Shown here one piece after another: positions 42,713 through 54,309 of a stretch of DNA of 64,000 bases. Source of the stretch: Saccharomyces mikatae IFO 1815 (lineage: Eukaryota > Ascomycota > Saccharomycetes > Saccharomycetales > Saccharomycetaceae); assembly GCF_947241705.1 (NCBI RefSeq), contig NC_079263.1, forward strand, positions 62,001 to 126,000, in the 5' to 3' direction. Positions within the stretch are counted from its first letter, which is position 1. The number at the start of each line of letters is the position of its first letter. Below the pieces are notes generated by a model. The model searched no databases. It had not been told where the DNA came from and worked only from the letters and a program-made list of their open reading frames with translations. The translations under genes and the position numbers were made by a program.

Positions 42713-44053
42713 TCAGTTTATATTGAATGCCTTTTCGCCATGTTTCAATGCCAATATATTCCTGACATCTGTCGAGTATCTCATAGCCTCCAAAAAAGGC
42801 AATAGGTTCAATAAGTCTGTATCTGTGGGGTCACTTATCCAACCTTCCACTTGAATAGCATTATCCACATTCATCGCATAGCTTACTGGGCTATTATCTA
42901 TAATAATTACATCATCTAATGAAGAAGAACTGCCCTTCTCATTTTCTTCAGAGTTCTTTATAATGCTCAAGTCCTTAATGTATCCAACACCATCCCTGAG
43001 GACACAGTCAGAACGGTAATATCTTCTCGAAAAACTGGATGGGAAGGAACTTTCTAACCAATCTATTACAGGATCGGCATATTCTTTCATGGATGCTGTA
43101 AAAATTATAAGTTCATACCATTTGCTAACTTTTGTTAAAAACAAATCACAATAGGGCCTCTTGTGAATAAAATACAGCGTACGAATTCCGCTTATTCCAA
43201 ATTTTACCTCTACTAGGTGACCCTGAGAAGAATTACTATGTGTTGTACTTCGAGAAGCTGAGTGAATTAAGGTCTCATCAAGATCTATAACCAATTTCTT
43301 CTTCTTTTGTGTATTTAATACTGATTTGGGTATTAGCTTCTTTGGAAATAAAAACCTACCCATACGTTTTGTACCAAATACCGTATTAGTACTTGAATGA
43401 TTAGTAAGTGAAACTTCTGATTTAGAGTAACTTCTTGACCTTAATTTAACTGATTGAGCTCTCAATAACGAGCCTTTGACATTATCCCTTTGGAGAATTA
43501 TCTCATCACTGGCATTCAAATCATCTTCAACTGTCTCGGAAATCGTATTAAGATTGCAATTTTTAGAATTTATCTTCTCACTAGAATCACCAGCACTACT
43601 TGAACTTGTAGGCGACCCATTCTCATTATCACTCGATTCCTTGTTCCTCTTATCAGTATGTTTCACACGGCGCTCGATGACGCTTAATGGGAAGGTAAAA
43701 ACATACCATAAAGACATCAAGGGTTTAATTACTAAATAATACGGAAGAAAAAGTAACAATGCCCATAAAATTGACCCTATTTTCTCTTTCAGGATGGAAC
43801 GTAATGACTTTGGCTTTGCAGAAATGAACAATTTTCTCTCTTCATTCTGATTAAAATCTTTTAGGTGGTCTGAGGAGTGGTCAAAGTGCTGATTCACTTC
43901 AATAGTGCAATTATTCTCAATGTGAGTAGCATATGTATTCGAATCTTCGTTCGAAGTATCAAGTATATCCTGATTATTTGTCACCTCAACATGGTTTTTT
44001 CTTGGTTTCTTTGTAGTTATTAAATGATTCGAGAAGTATTTTAGGGCATTCAT
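42713..44053 (-). CDS. NEM1: Nem1, catalytic subunit of the Nem1-Spo7 phosphatase
   Basis: 446 residues, the family length in yeast. The HAD/FCP1-type motif KLVIDLDETLIHSAS (DxDxT/V, nucleophile first Asp) is followed by RPYCDLFLTKVSKWYELIIF, TASMKEYADPVIDWLE, YRSDCVLRDGVGYIKDL and the third motif VIIDNSPVSYAMNVDNAI. Two hydrophobic segments near residues 88-125 (ILWALLLFLPYYLVIKPLMS) anchor it in the nuclear envelope/ER. It dephosphorylates Pah1 (lipin), switching phosphatidic acid towards diacylglycerol, and so also affects Opi1, encoded in this same window. The N-terminal third and the Ser-rich linker are poorly constrained. Confidence 0.97.
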   Translation of the reverse strand: MNALKYFSNHLITTKKPRKNHVEVTNNQDILDTSNEDSNTYATHIENNCTIEVNQHFDHSSDHLKDFNQNEERKLFISAKPKSLRSILKEKIGSILWALLLFLPYYLVIKPLMSLWYVFTFPLSVIERRVKHTDKRNKESSDNENGSPTSSSSAGDSSEKINSKNCNLNTISETVEDDLNASDEIILQRDNVKGSLLRAQSVKLRSRSYSKSEVSLTNHSSTNTVFGTKRMGRFLFPKKLIPKSVLNTQKKKKLVIDLDETLIHSASRSTTHSNSSQGHLVEVKFGISGIRTLYFIHKRPYCDLFLTKVSKWYELIIFTASMKEYADPVIDWLESSFPSSFSRRYYRSDCVLRDGVGYIKDLSIIKNSEENEKGSSSSLDDVIIIDNSPVSYAMNVDNAIQVEGWISDPTDTDLLNLLPFLEAMRYSTDVRNILALKHGEKAFNIN

Positions 44054-44456
44054 TCAATTAATGAAACGATGTCCAGAAATTAACAACAATAAAGAAAAAA
44101 AAGTGAGAACAGGATGCAAAATAGATTCTATATATCCCGAGTATTTAACACGGAGAAGAATTCCAAATAATGCCTGTTTTACGCAGAATCAACTGTTTTC
44201 AAGAGTTTTTTCTTTAAAAGAGTGTCTGGACCTTTTTTTTTTCTCATGCGATTTTATTACCCTTGTTTTCCAATCGTAAACTCGGAACGATTTAACGAGA
44301 TCAAGAACTGTTGAACAAAGTGGCTTTTTCATCTAGCATTAAATCATGTAGTTTGTAGGAGAAAATAGATGGGTTTTTCTTCTGTTGTTCGTTCTTATTT
44401 TTTTATTGAAAAGAGGGTTTACATATCTAATTCACTACTTTAGTTATACACTTCCT
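44054..44456. other. NEM1 promoter / GPA1 3' flank
   Basis: About 400 bp. A + strand open frame at 44061-44279 has no recognisable features. Nothing else seen. Confidence 0.5.
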
Positions 44457-45875
44457 TCATATAATACCACTTTTTTTTAGGTTTTGCTGAATGATTAGAT
44501 CGGTGACTGCGCTTAATACAAATTTCATGTTTTGGGTATCGGTGGCGCATGTTCGCTTCACATAAATTGGTTTGTTTGTCTTATTCAAGCTTAAAAATAT
44601 CTTCTCGAAGTATCTCAATCCTGCTTCTGCATCGCCGACACGGCCTTGATAATCAGGGAAATATTTCCTTATGGGCATGCTTTTCACTTTTTCTTCGAAC
44701 AAATCGATCTTGTTTAAAAATAGAATAAACGGTGTGTCTTTGAACCACTTGGAATTCAATAATGTGTCAAATAACATTATTGATTCATGCATTCTGTTGA
44801 CTCTTTCATCTTCAAACAACATTTGATCATACTCACTCATCGCTAAAACAAATAAAACTGCAGTAATTCCTTCGAAGCAGTGAATCCATTTCTTACGTTC
44901 AGAACGCTGTCCACCCGCGTCAAGAACCTTAAATTTGGATGAACCAATGTTAAATTCTGTCTCTGTAATTCCTGTGGTTTTTATGCGGCCCTTTAAGATG
45001 TCCTCATCTGTACAGATATAATTCGGGCTAGCAAATTTTTCGATATTGTCAAAATAATATGCAGCAGAGCCCTCCAATTGAAATTCATTGGAACGTGCAA
45101 AACACTGCTTGATACCCTTGTCGTTATTCCAAAGTTGCTTTATCGCCTTAGCAATGTCATTGTGAATAAAATTTCGTCTATTCGGTCCCTGAATTTCCCT
45201 TGAAGTCTTCTTAACAAACATTTGGTCATCACCTTCTTGGTTCAAATCTTTGCAAATGTCCTGTAGATCAAGTCTGCTACTGTTGTTTTTATCATAATCC
45301 CCATTTTGTGCCACTGTGTCCGCATCATTGTCAACACCACTTCTGTTATTGGAAATATCTCTGTCCTCATCGAAAGCAGCTTTTGCTCGCCCAGTACTCT
45401 GAACACGTCTCTTAATTTCATACCTTTCAGAATACTTCAACACATAATCATTCAAAAATTCAGAGCCGCCAGCAACACTGGCGTTGATATAATCTAAAGC
45501 TTTAGCCTTTAATATTATTCTCTTGCATGCAAACAAATCTTTATTGTTGATTGGATCATCACAGTCGAGTTGAATACCTAGTTTTCTGGCCTGAATAATC
45601 AAGATTTTCATTGATTGTATGGCATCTGCCCATATCACTTGGGCGTATTGTAACCTTTCTTGGTGGGAAAACCCGCCTTGATGTAATAATTTCAACTGTT
45701 TTAAAACAGTCGATTTACCTGATTCACCTGCACCTAATAGAAGCAATTTTATCTCATTTTTGTCACGTTGTTTTTCTAGCTGCAACGATTGCTCGATGAC
45801 ATCATTAGCTCTTTTGTTCTGTAAAAACGGATCGCTTTCGTCATCCAGTGTTTGTGTGCTGATTGTACACCCCAT
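44457..45875 (-). CDS. GPA1: Gpa1, G-protein alpha subunit of the mating pheromone pathway
   Basis: 472 residues, equal to S. cerevisiae Gpa1. The N-terminus MGCTIS is N-myristoylated at Gly2 and palmitoylated at Cys3. G1 is LLLGAGESGKSTVLKQLKLL; a ~110-residue insert within the helical domain (about 120-230; NRSGVDNDADTVAQNGDY and similar), typical of Gpa1, follows. Switch I TTGITETEF, switch II KVLDAGGQRSERKKW (catalytic Gln near 323), FLNKIDLFEEKV and TCATDTQNMKF are intact. It binds Ste4/Ste18 and the receptors Ste2/Ste3; release of Gbeta-gamma activates Ste20, also in this window. The insert is where residues vary most. Confidence 0.98.
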   Translation of the reverse strand: MGCTISTQTLDDESDPFLQNKRANDVIEQSLQLEKQRDKNEIKLLLLGAGESGKSTVLKQLKLLHQGGFSHQERLQYAQVIWADAIQSMKILIIQARKLGIQLDCDDPINNKDLFACKRIILKAKALDYINASVAGGSEFLNDYVLKYSERYEIKRRVQSTGRAKAAFDEDRDISNNRSGVDNDADTVAQNGDYDKNNSSRLDLQDICKDLNQEGDDQMFVKKTSREIQGPNRRNFIHNDIAKAIKQLWNNDKGIKQCFARSNEFQLEGSAAYYFDNIEKFASPNYICTDEDILKGRIKTTGITETEFNIGSSKFKVLDAGGQRSERKKWIHCFEGITAVLFVLAMSEYDQMLFEDERVNRMHESIMLFDTLLNSKWFKDTPFILFLNKIDLFEEKVKSMPIRKYFPDYQGRVGDAEAGLRYFEKIFLSLNKTNKPIYVKRTCATDTQNMKFVLSAVTDLIIQQNLKKSGII

Positions 45876-46559
45876 GCCTATTTCAAAAGTGTCTGCTTAT
45901 GCTTCTTAGATGATTGATACAATGCTTTAAATACCAGTTAAGAGTGTAAGCAACTCCTCCCAGTTTGAATTTAGAGATGATTAAGAGGTTAAAAAGGAAA
46001 AGCAAGAAAAAGAATAACAGATCAAAAGAAAATAAAGATTTTGGAACGCAACCAACATCGATGGGATTTTATTATTCTCTTTATTTTCCATTATTTTTTA
46101 ATGTTTCCCTTTAGGGAAAATAGCCTGTAACAGAAATTTTCCTGCCTCTCCATTTTAATTCTTTTTCTACCAGGAAGCACCCAGAAGGAAGCGCAGGAAC
46201 TTTAAAATGATGTGTTTTTTTACATGATGAGGTGAACGCCGGGGGAATAAAATATAGTGCGTTTCAAATTGAAACGAGTTGGTGTTACTTGCACGAAAAT
46301 GTGCTATTTTTACGTGTTATATTTTCTTATTAGATACCACTTTTATTGGCTTTGATATGATCTACTTATTGACGATCTCGTTTTCAATTAACATATACCA
46401 TGGAAGAAAAAGTGAAGAAAAGCACAGAAAAGAGTATAATGTTACTTATATATACAGGATATGAATCAATAATACTAACTATAATTATGGGCCCAGTAAA
46501 ACAGCTTAAAAGTTTCTTTTCTTATTTTCGTCTTATCGTCACTGTTTTAATGCACATGT
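45876..46559. other. GPA1 promoter / TIM10 3' flank
   Basis: About 680 bp. Contains the inverted TGAAAC pair listed separately, and short open frames without features. Confidence 0.5.
46261..46275. promoter_or_regulatory. Inverted pair of TGAAAC (pheromone response element cores) upstream of GPA1
   Basis: GTTTCAAATTGAAAC carries TGAAAC on both strands, tail to tail with 3 bp between, about 390 bp upstream of the GPA1 ATG. Ste12 binds (A)TGAAACA, often as closely spaced pairs. The sixth base matches but the following A does not (TGAAACG/TGAAACG). Weak-to-moderate support. Confidence 0.4.
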
Positions 46560-46841
46560 TTAGAACTTACCTGCTGCGTTGAATGATTGGCCCATTTTTT
46601 GCATATTTTCACCAACTTGAACATTGGTTTCAAAATATTTGGCCACGCATCTATCTAGGCATGTAGATTCATTCTTATTTAATTCGCCTTCGGAATAAGA
46701 AGTATTGATACATTTTTTATAGCAGTTATTGACCAGCTTATTGAACATATCAGTGACTAAATCCAGTTCAGCTTCTGCAGCCTGAATCTTTTGCTGAGAT
46801 GATAATTGAGGTTGACCACCACCGAAGCCTAAGAAAGACAT
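46560..46841 (-). CDS. TIM10: Tim10, small TIM chaperone of the mitochondrial intermembrane space
   Basis: 93 residues with the twin CX3C motif: CYKKC and CLDRC, separated by 16 residues ([16 protein letters not shown]). It forms a hexameric chaperone with Tim9 that escorts hydrophobic precursors to the TIM22 complex; import uses Mia40 oxidation of these Cys. N-terminal segment [19 protein letters not shown] is as in S. cerevisiae. Short, fully conserved length. Confidence 0.97.
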   Translation of the reverse strand: MSFLGFGGGQPQLSSQQKIQAAEAELDLVTDMFNKLVNNCYKKCINTSYSEGELNKNESTCLDRCVAKYFETNVQVGENMQKMGQSFNAAGKF

Positions 46842-47044
46842 ATTATTTCAGGGATGTTGCTAGCTTGTTCCTGCTTGTTTATATCTTGGTGGGTATGAGA
46901 GAGGAATAAGGAGAGTATTTGTCCGTTAAAGAGCTTTACTTTGGATGTTCATTCTCAGCACACGCTGAAGAAAAAAAAAAAGGAAAAAATAGAAGCTTTC
47001 AGAGGGTGATCATAAATGACGAGGTAAAAATACAAAAACAAAGA

Positions 47045-47117
47045 TGCTTCCAATCGGAGTTGAACCGATGATCTCCACATTACTAGTGTGGCGCCTTACC
47101 AACTTGGCCATAGAAGC
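47045..47117 (-). tRNA. tT(AGU)H: tRNA-Thr (anticodon AGU)
   Basis: The reverse strand reads GCTTCTA...GGAAGC plus A. The A box TGGCCAAGTTGG, anticodon loop CTAGTAA (AGT) and T-loop GGTTCAACTCC are intact; no intron. 73 nt. Same gene and place as in S. cerevisiae. A T-rich run lies just beyond the 3' end on the transcribed strand. Confidence 0.97.
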
Positions 47118-47396
47118 TTTATTGTTGCATGTTCGGGATGAAATCTCTCTATTTATTGATGTTTTCGCTCATGCAGAACTTGCAAAAGATATTTTTAAAG
47201 AAAAACTTGTTCCTGATAAATAATGTTGATAATTAGTGGTTTAGTAAGTTGTAATAATTGAAAAATAAGTTGTTCTTTCTTAAATTATATCAAAGAGGTA
47301 TATAAAACACACGCCGACTAGTTGTGTTAAACCCAGTCTTTCAGACATAATTGATGATAAGATTTTAGTTATGGCTTATCTTCTTGTATAATAAGT

Positions 47397-47728
47397 TGAG
47401 AGATTGGCGAATTTTGAGATGATTGTTGGGATTCCATTGTTGATAAAGGCAATAATATTAGGTATGTAGATATACTAGAAGTTCTCCTCGAGGATATAGG
47501 AATCCAATAAATGGAACTCGTAATTCTACATAATTCTGTATATGCTTTGATTGACATTTTATATGTTGTCAGTCATTATCCTATTACATTATCAATCCTT
47601 GCATTTCAGCTTCCACTTATTTCGATGACCGCTTCTCATAACTTATGTCATCTTCTAACACCGTATATGATAATGTACTAGTAGTATGACTACTAGTTGA
47701 TAGACGATAGTTGATTTTCATTCCAACA
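47397..47728 (-). mobile_element. Solo delta LTR nested in the tau-type LTR (first)
   Basis: 332 bp, the reverse strand reading TGTTGGAATGAAAATCAACT to AATCTCTCA, flanked by TAAGT on both sides (47392-47396 and 47729-47733). The tau copy at tRNA-Val is uninterrupted at the equivalent point. Fossil solo LTR, younger than its host element. Confidence 0.92.
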
Positions 47729-47914
47729 TAAGTCCTGGTCAACTCTTAGATCTTCATCTTACTAATGCAGAAAATTCTATTATTAGAATTTTCCTCCTCC
47801 AATATAACTGGTATCATCATATGAATGTTTGTATTCATTTACCCAACAATATTAGTATTATGTTAAAAAATATTTATCATCAATCACTCCAATTTATACG
47901 AATAAATGTATAGT

Positions 47915-48246
47915 TGAGATAATGGTGGAGTTTGATGTAATTGTTGGGATTCCATTTTTTATAAGGCAATAATATTAGGTATGTATATATACTAGAAGTT
48001 CTCCTCAGGGATTTAGGAATCCATAAAAGGGAATCTGCAATTCTACACAATTCTATAAACATTATTATCATCGTTTTATATGTTGTTATTCATTTATCCT
48101 ATTACATTATCAATCCTTGCATTTCAGCTTCCACTAATTTAGATGACTATATCTCATCATTTGCGTCATCTTCTAACACCGTATATGATAATATACTAGT
48201 AACGTAAATACTAGTTAGTAGATGATAGTTGATTTATATTACAACA
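47915..48246 (-). mobile_element. Solo delta LTR nested in the tau-type LTR (second)
   Basis: 332 bp in the same orientation as the first, flanked by ATAGT on both sides (47910-47914 and 48247-48251). It resembles the delta at 21227 (shared CCTTATAAAAAATGGAATCC region), a subtype different from the first nested copy. Confidence 0.92.
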
Positions 48247-48302
48247 ATAGTTGTAATCACTTATTCCAACAAATAAGGTAAGCAGAGAGCTGCTATTCTT
48301 TC

Positions 48303-48635
48303 TGTTTGGAATAAATACAATTGTCATCCACTGATGGTAGTTATTATGCTACGATATTATCGTATATGGTTTTCGAAAATGACATAAATGATCAGAAACA
48401 GTCATCTTCCTTAGTGGAAGCTGAAATGCAAGGATTGATTATGAAATAGGGTAACCAATGCTAAGATGTGAAACGAAAACAGTAATAAACATACTTTTAT
48501 ATATAATTATTGATTCTCTTTCCCGTAGTTCTATGTTCTCGAGGAGAAATTCAGGTATTATCTATATAACTAATAATACTGCTTTCAATAAAAATGAAAT
48601 CCAGACAAATTTCTTTAAACTTACTTATTATTTTT
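48303..48635 (+). mobile_element. Decayed delta-like LTR
   Basis: Begins TGTTTGGAATAAATAC; the delta order is still visible (ATATTATCGTATATGG, AGTGGAAGCTGAAATGCAAG, CTCGAGGAGAAATTCAGG) but with many differences. Length about 333 bp. Older than the intact deltas nearby. Confidence 0.7.
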
Positions 48636-49570
48636 TTTCTTTAACGTTACATCCTTTCTAATGTTCTTTTTTAGTACCAAAACATACTATCGATATCCGG
48701 TCCGTAGAACAACAATTCCAGAACAAAAGAAGCGTCAAAAGCTATTGAGGGCAGCTGAAAGTAAGCAGGAAGAAGAACGAGATTATTAATTTCAAAAGCA
48801 CATTGAAGCATTGATGCTGAATGGTGAATAAAAATGTGAAAAGACGTTAGAAAGTTCGGCGGTTAATTTTTGTAAAGTGAACAACGATAGTACCATAAAA
48901 TCCTTATCGTAACTAACAGAAAAAAACATTTAGGAAACCTGTCAATGCGATTCAGGTGGCCCATCGAAAACAATAATCAAAACAGGAGATTCCAATCAAC
49001 CAGAAAACAAACGTCAAATGGAATGTCATATATAAAAGAATAGCAAGTATCGAGCAGAACCAAAAGCTTTCCCATCAGGAAATAAAAGTGCAAAGAAGAT
49101 ATGGTTTAGAACTTGACCAAGAAAAGAAATTCCAGTGTTGTATGAATAATTAATCATAACGATTACAGATACTCACATTCACTATGAAGAACGAAATATA
49201 CCAACTGAAGAGGAAAATCACTTATTTAAATTAAATATTCGTGGTTTGATTGTCGACAGTTCATAAGTGATAATGAGTAAGCTATCGATAGCAATTTAAG
49301 CTCGTGGGAGCGTTCCTTGAAAGATGGGAAAAGAACTTGGTATGATGCTATTTAAGATCAACATTTTTGTTACCCTTCCGGGGAGTCATCAATTTGGACG
49401 AAGAGCAGCTTTTTTTAGATTTCTTATCGTTCTTCATCCACTTTCTAATACACGCATGGACAAAAAGCGAAAAAAGAAGATGATTAACAATCGAAAAACA
49501 GTGCTTAATCATCCGACGAACATCGAAAGGCAAGAGAGGAAAAGCTGGGGAAATAAGAAAATCTATCATT
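48636..49570. other. Region upstream of STP2 with a coding-like relic near 48661-48850
   Basis: 935 bp. A short frame from ATG 48661 reads RRTTIPEQKKRQKLLRAAES and similar charged sequence, and then breaks up; see findings. The remaining part is A-rich with no recognised motif and presumably includes the STP2 promoter. Confidence 0.4.
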
Positions 49571-51199
49571 ATGCCTATTTTATCACTATCTGCAACACGG
49601 GACAGTGTTTTCACAAGAATATATGATTATTTTAAGGTGGTAGTGGAACAGGTGATTGTGCCCAATGCAACAGACGACAAGTCTTCTAAGAATACTCTTT
49701 TCGAAGAGTTAAAACACGTCAAACAGGACGATCATCAAAGAGACAGTTATGCTGCCAAAAGTAATGATGTGGCCGATACGAGCGAGTTATTTCCCAGTCA
49801 GAATAACGAACAGTTGAGTCTGACATCAAAATCTTCAGTTGTCCCCTGCGCTTTAAATTTGGATAACCTGCAAACAGCTTTCTCTATTGAAACTGATAAG
49901 AATGGTATAGTAAGAACAAGGTTGAACCTGGGTGAAGCGATCTCGCGAGATTCCGCCATCGACGAGCCAACCAAGTCGCAAAACGACTTATTAAGTTCCC
50001 CTTTACTCCACGAATCCTATATCAACACTGATCAGTACAAGGCCCTTTTTCCTTCAAATTTTCTTCCGATCACTCCTATAAGCAGCGTAATCACCCCTGC
50101 ATCTAAAAAATGTATTGATGAGTCCCCTCTATCTGACGAAATTCAGGGCACTGCTGATGAATCATCGGAAGCTTTATCATACATATGCCACTACTGTGAT
50201 GCCAGATTCCGAATTAGAGGGTACTTAACACGACACATCAAAAAGCATGCCAAAAGAAAGGCTTATCACTGTCCATTTTTTGATAATAGCATTTCGCAGG
50301 AGCTGCGATGCCATACTTCCGGCGGGTTCAGTAGAAGAGATACGTACAAAACACACTTGAAATCTAGACATTTCACTTATCCAGAAGGTGTTAAGCCTCA
50401 AGACCGCAATAAATCATCCGGTGCGTGTGCTCAGTGTGGGGAATACTTCCACACTAGTGAGAGCTGGGTGGAAAACCACATTGAGGCAGGGAGTTGCAAA
50501 GGGTTACCAGAAGGCTACTCTGAGAGGATACGAGAGAAAAAGAAGACTACTAAAATGAAAATGATAAAGACCTCCGATGGCCAGACTAGATTCATCTCAT
50601 CCGAAGAAAGTGCTCCCGTAAAAAGTGCGGCGCTAAGTAACAACACCATGGAAGCGGCGGTAATACATTCGAAAGAACCCCATAATCACAAGGGCATACC
50701 AAGAAAAACCCAGAAGAATAAAATTGGAGTGGACGCACCTTGGCTCGAACGTAAACAAATCTCAAAAACCACAGAAACTACACAATCACATGAGCCTATT
50801 GACATCCAAAATCCTAAGGAGTGGCCAATTACATCCCATCCAATACTTTCACCTCAAAATGCGTCTTCTATAGCTCAGGAATATCAATCATCGTGGTACG
50901 TATTACGTATGGGCTCACCTGCATTATCCTCTACCTCATCAGCGTTGTCTCCACTTTCGGGTGATCCGATCACAACTACAGAAACAAATAAATCATACCC
51001 ATTAGATTCGGAGCAATCATTGTCAGAGTCAGACAAGGCCGAAGAAGACTCAATAAATCACTCAAAGAAGAGCAATATGATTTCCATCAATGAGATATTA
51101 CAGAAGCAAATGAACTTCGAGCTACTAGGTGAAAATCACTTAAAGGAAACTCAAGATTGTTTGGCTCTTTACAAAAAAGCCAATGGGATAGAATTTTAA
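49571..51199 (+). CDS. STP2: Stp2, latent transcription factor for amino-acid permease genes
   Basis: 542 residues, against 541 in S. cerevisiae. The N-terminal ~80 residues (MPILSLSATRDSVFTRIYDY, SLFEELKHVKQD-like segment) form the cytoplasmic-retention/degron region removed by Ssy5 when extracellular amino acids are sensed through SPS. C2H2-type zinc fingers follow: YICHYCDARFRIRGYLTRHI-KKH; YHCPFF...LRCHTSGGFSRRDTYKTH; and GACAQCGEYFHTSESWVENH. The C-terminal Ser/Thr-rich part is the activation region. The paralogue Stp1 differs in position; synteny supports Stp2. Confidence 0.96.
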   Translation: MPILSLSATRDSVFTRIYDYFKVVVEQVIVPNATDDKSSKNTLFEELKHVKQDDHQRDSYAAKSNDVADTSELFPSQNNEQLSLTSKSSVVPCALNLDNLQTAFSIETDKNGIVRTRLNLGEAISRDSAIDEPTKSQNDLLSSPLLHESYINTDQYKALFPSNFLPITPISSVITPASKKCIDESPLSDEIQGTADESSEALSYICHYCDARFRIRGYLTRHIKKHAKRKAYHCPFFDNSISQELRCHTSGGFSRRDTYKTHLKSRHFTYPEGVKPQDRNKSSGACAQCGEYFHTSESWVENHIEAGSCKGLPEGYSERIREKKKTTKMKMIKTSDGQTRFISSEESAPVKSAALSNNTMEAAVIHSKEPHNHKGIPRKTQKNKIGVDAPWLERKQISKTTETTQSHEPIDIQNPKEWPITSHPILSPQNASSIAQEYQSSWYVLRMGSPALSSTSSALSPLSGDPITTTETNKSYPLDSEQSLSESDKAEEDSINHSKKSNMISINEILQKQMNFELLGENHLKETQDCLALYKKANGIEF

Positions 51200-51877
51200 G
51201 GGTAATTTTACTTTTTGTTTTTTGGTGGGTTTCGGTGTTTTTTTACGTATTATTTATTATTATTATTATCTTTTGTAACAAGTATAATATTTCTCTAGCG
51301 GTTTCTTGTATAACGAGGCAATGAATTCTTCCACTGCTTTGTTTATTGTGAAAGCAAGCTGGGATAAATATCTAGATATTCGTTTCAATAAATTGTTCTG
51401 TAAATGAAATACCCTCAGTTATCCTGGGAAATTCTCTTCATCTTTCGTTCTTGCTAACACGACTAGTCAAAGCGACGATAAATAACTGATTTCAACAACC
51501 AAGCTCTCTCTACCCTGACAGTTTCAAATGGGAAAACGGTTAGGGAGTTAGATTATAAAGCCGCATTAAATAGTTATTTTATTGTTTATATGTTATTGTT
51601 CTTTGAATTCAATTAGCACGCTCATAGATGAACCTTATATTTGATGTTGTTTTAGAAATGTAATCTATATATAATTTCGTAGTATAAATATTTATAAATA
51701 AAGAAGTGAAACCATATCCACTCATAATGCGGAATGGTTGTCCAAGTTTGACAATGACTAAAGAACAGATCTTAATGTCACATCAAAAGTACTGGAAAAT
51801 AAAATAAATCATTGGAAGAGAGGATGAGGGCTGGTAATGAGGCCCATGTAAATGTTAACCTTTTTTTATTACAATTC
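51200..51877. other. Convergent intergenic region STP2/ERG11
   Basis: About 680 bp of AT-rich 3' flanks. An ATT-rich run follows the STP2 stop (51245-51270). No gene recognised. Confidence 0.5.
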
Positions 51878-53500
<1,623 letters not shown>

Positions 53501-53950
53501 TCAAGCCTGCAATTATGAAGGAAAAAAAAGTAAAACTATGAATAATAGAATGAGAAACTATTACTTCCTACCAAAAATGGACACTGTGAACGTCGTTGCT
53601 TATCAGCCTCTTTATAAATAATTCACAAGTAAGAAAAAGGAAAAAGAAAGAAGAAAAAAAACCCATAAGGAAAGAGTTGCGAGGAATAAGAAACTAAGGG
53701 AAAATACCCTATCTTATATAATGAATACACATGGAGGGCAATTTTTAGAGGCTTTTCGAATAGATGCAAGTACGTAAACGTCGTTAACTCGTGGGGATGG
53801 ACAATAGGATGTGTTCATACCAAGAAAAAAAAAAAAATTTAGCCATAAAATCGATGTCTCCTGCAAGATACTTACCACACTCATTGTGTTCTGCAAGATA
53901 CTATTGTCATTTGAAAAGCGATTATCTCGAACCATCGCTTTCGTTTCGTT

Positions 53951-53958
53951 TCGTTTAG
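53951..53958 (+). promoter_or_regulatory. Upc2/AR1-type element TCGTTTAG upstream of ERG11
   Basis: TCGTTTAG matches the AR1/sterol response consensus TCGTTYAG, about 480 bp before the ERG11 ATG and opposite in orientation to the gene, at the end of a TTTCG tandem run. A second identical copy is at 54054-54061. Upc2/Ecm22 bind related sites in ERG genes when sterol is low. Confidence 0.5.
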
Positions 53959-54053
53959 AGCCAGCGCTTCGTTTGTCTCGTTTTTTCGTGGATTATCGGC
54001 CTTTAAAGTAGTTCAACCGGGCGAATCTTGCACGCATATTGTTTGTTGCCTAC

Positions 54054-54061
54054 TCGTTTAG
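54054..54061 (+). promoter_or_regulatory. Second TCGTTTAG element in the ERG11 upstream region
   Basis: Identical octamer 103 bp from the first. Two perfect copies in a 1.1-kb promoter of a known Upc2 target make chance less likely, though the distance from ERG11 (about 585 bp) is on the long side. Confidence 0.4.
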
Positions 54062-54309
54062 CATTCAATTCGTGTGACATTACCATAATCGTACGGCTTA
54101 GTCGGGAATAAAGACTCGCCTCGTTGTCGTACAGGAGCACTCTGTCGGAAATTTCGTACTTTGTTGGGTCCCCCGGTATTTCCTGGGCGTGGCACAGGGC
54201 AACCACCCATTGTTGCAGTTGTTCGTCTGTACGGATAGTCGACGATCATAACATCGCACGGTGCGTAGCAAATTACCGTTTTGGGAGATTTCCCTGAGTA
54301 AGCAGTCGT

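Larger units (their letters stand above)
47224..48271 (+). mobile_element. Solo tau-type LTR carrying two nested delta LTRs
   Basis: Starts TGTTGATAATTAG, ends TTATTCCAACA, flanked by perfect 5-bp duplications AATAA (47219-47223 and 48272-48276). Subtracting the two inserted deltas and their duplications leaves about 374 bp, matching the 381-bp copy near tRNA-Val. It lies about 107 bp upstream of the tRNA-Thr 5' end, the normal target zone of Pol III-directed Ty elements. Ty4/Tsu4 family by length and setting only. Confidence 0.7.
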
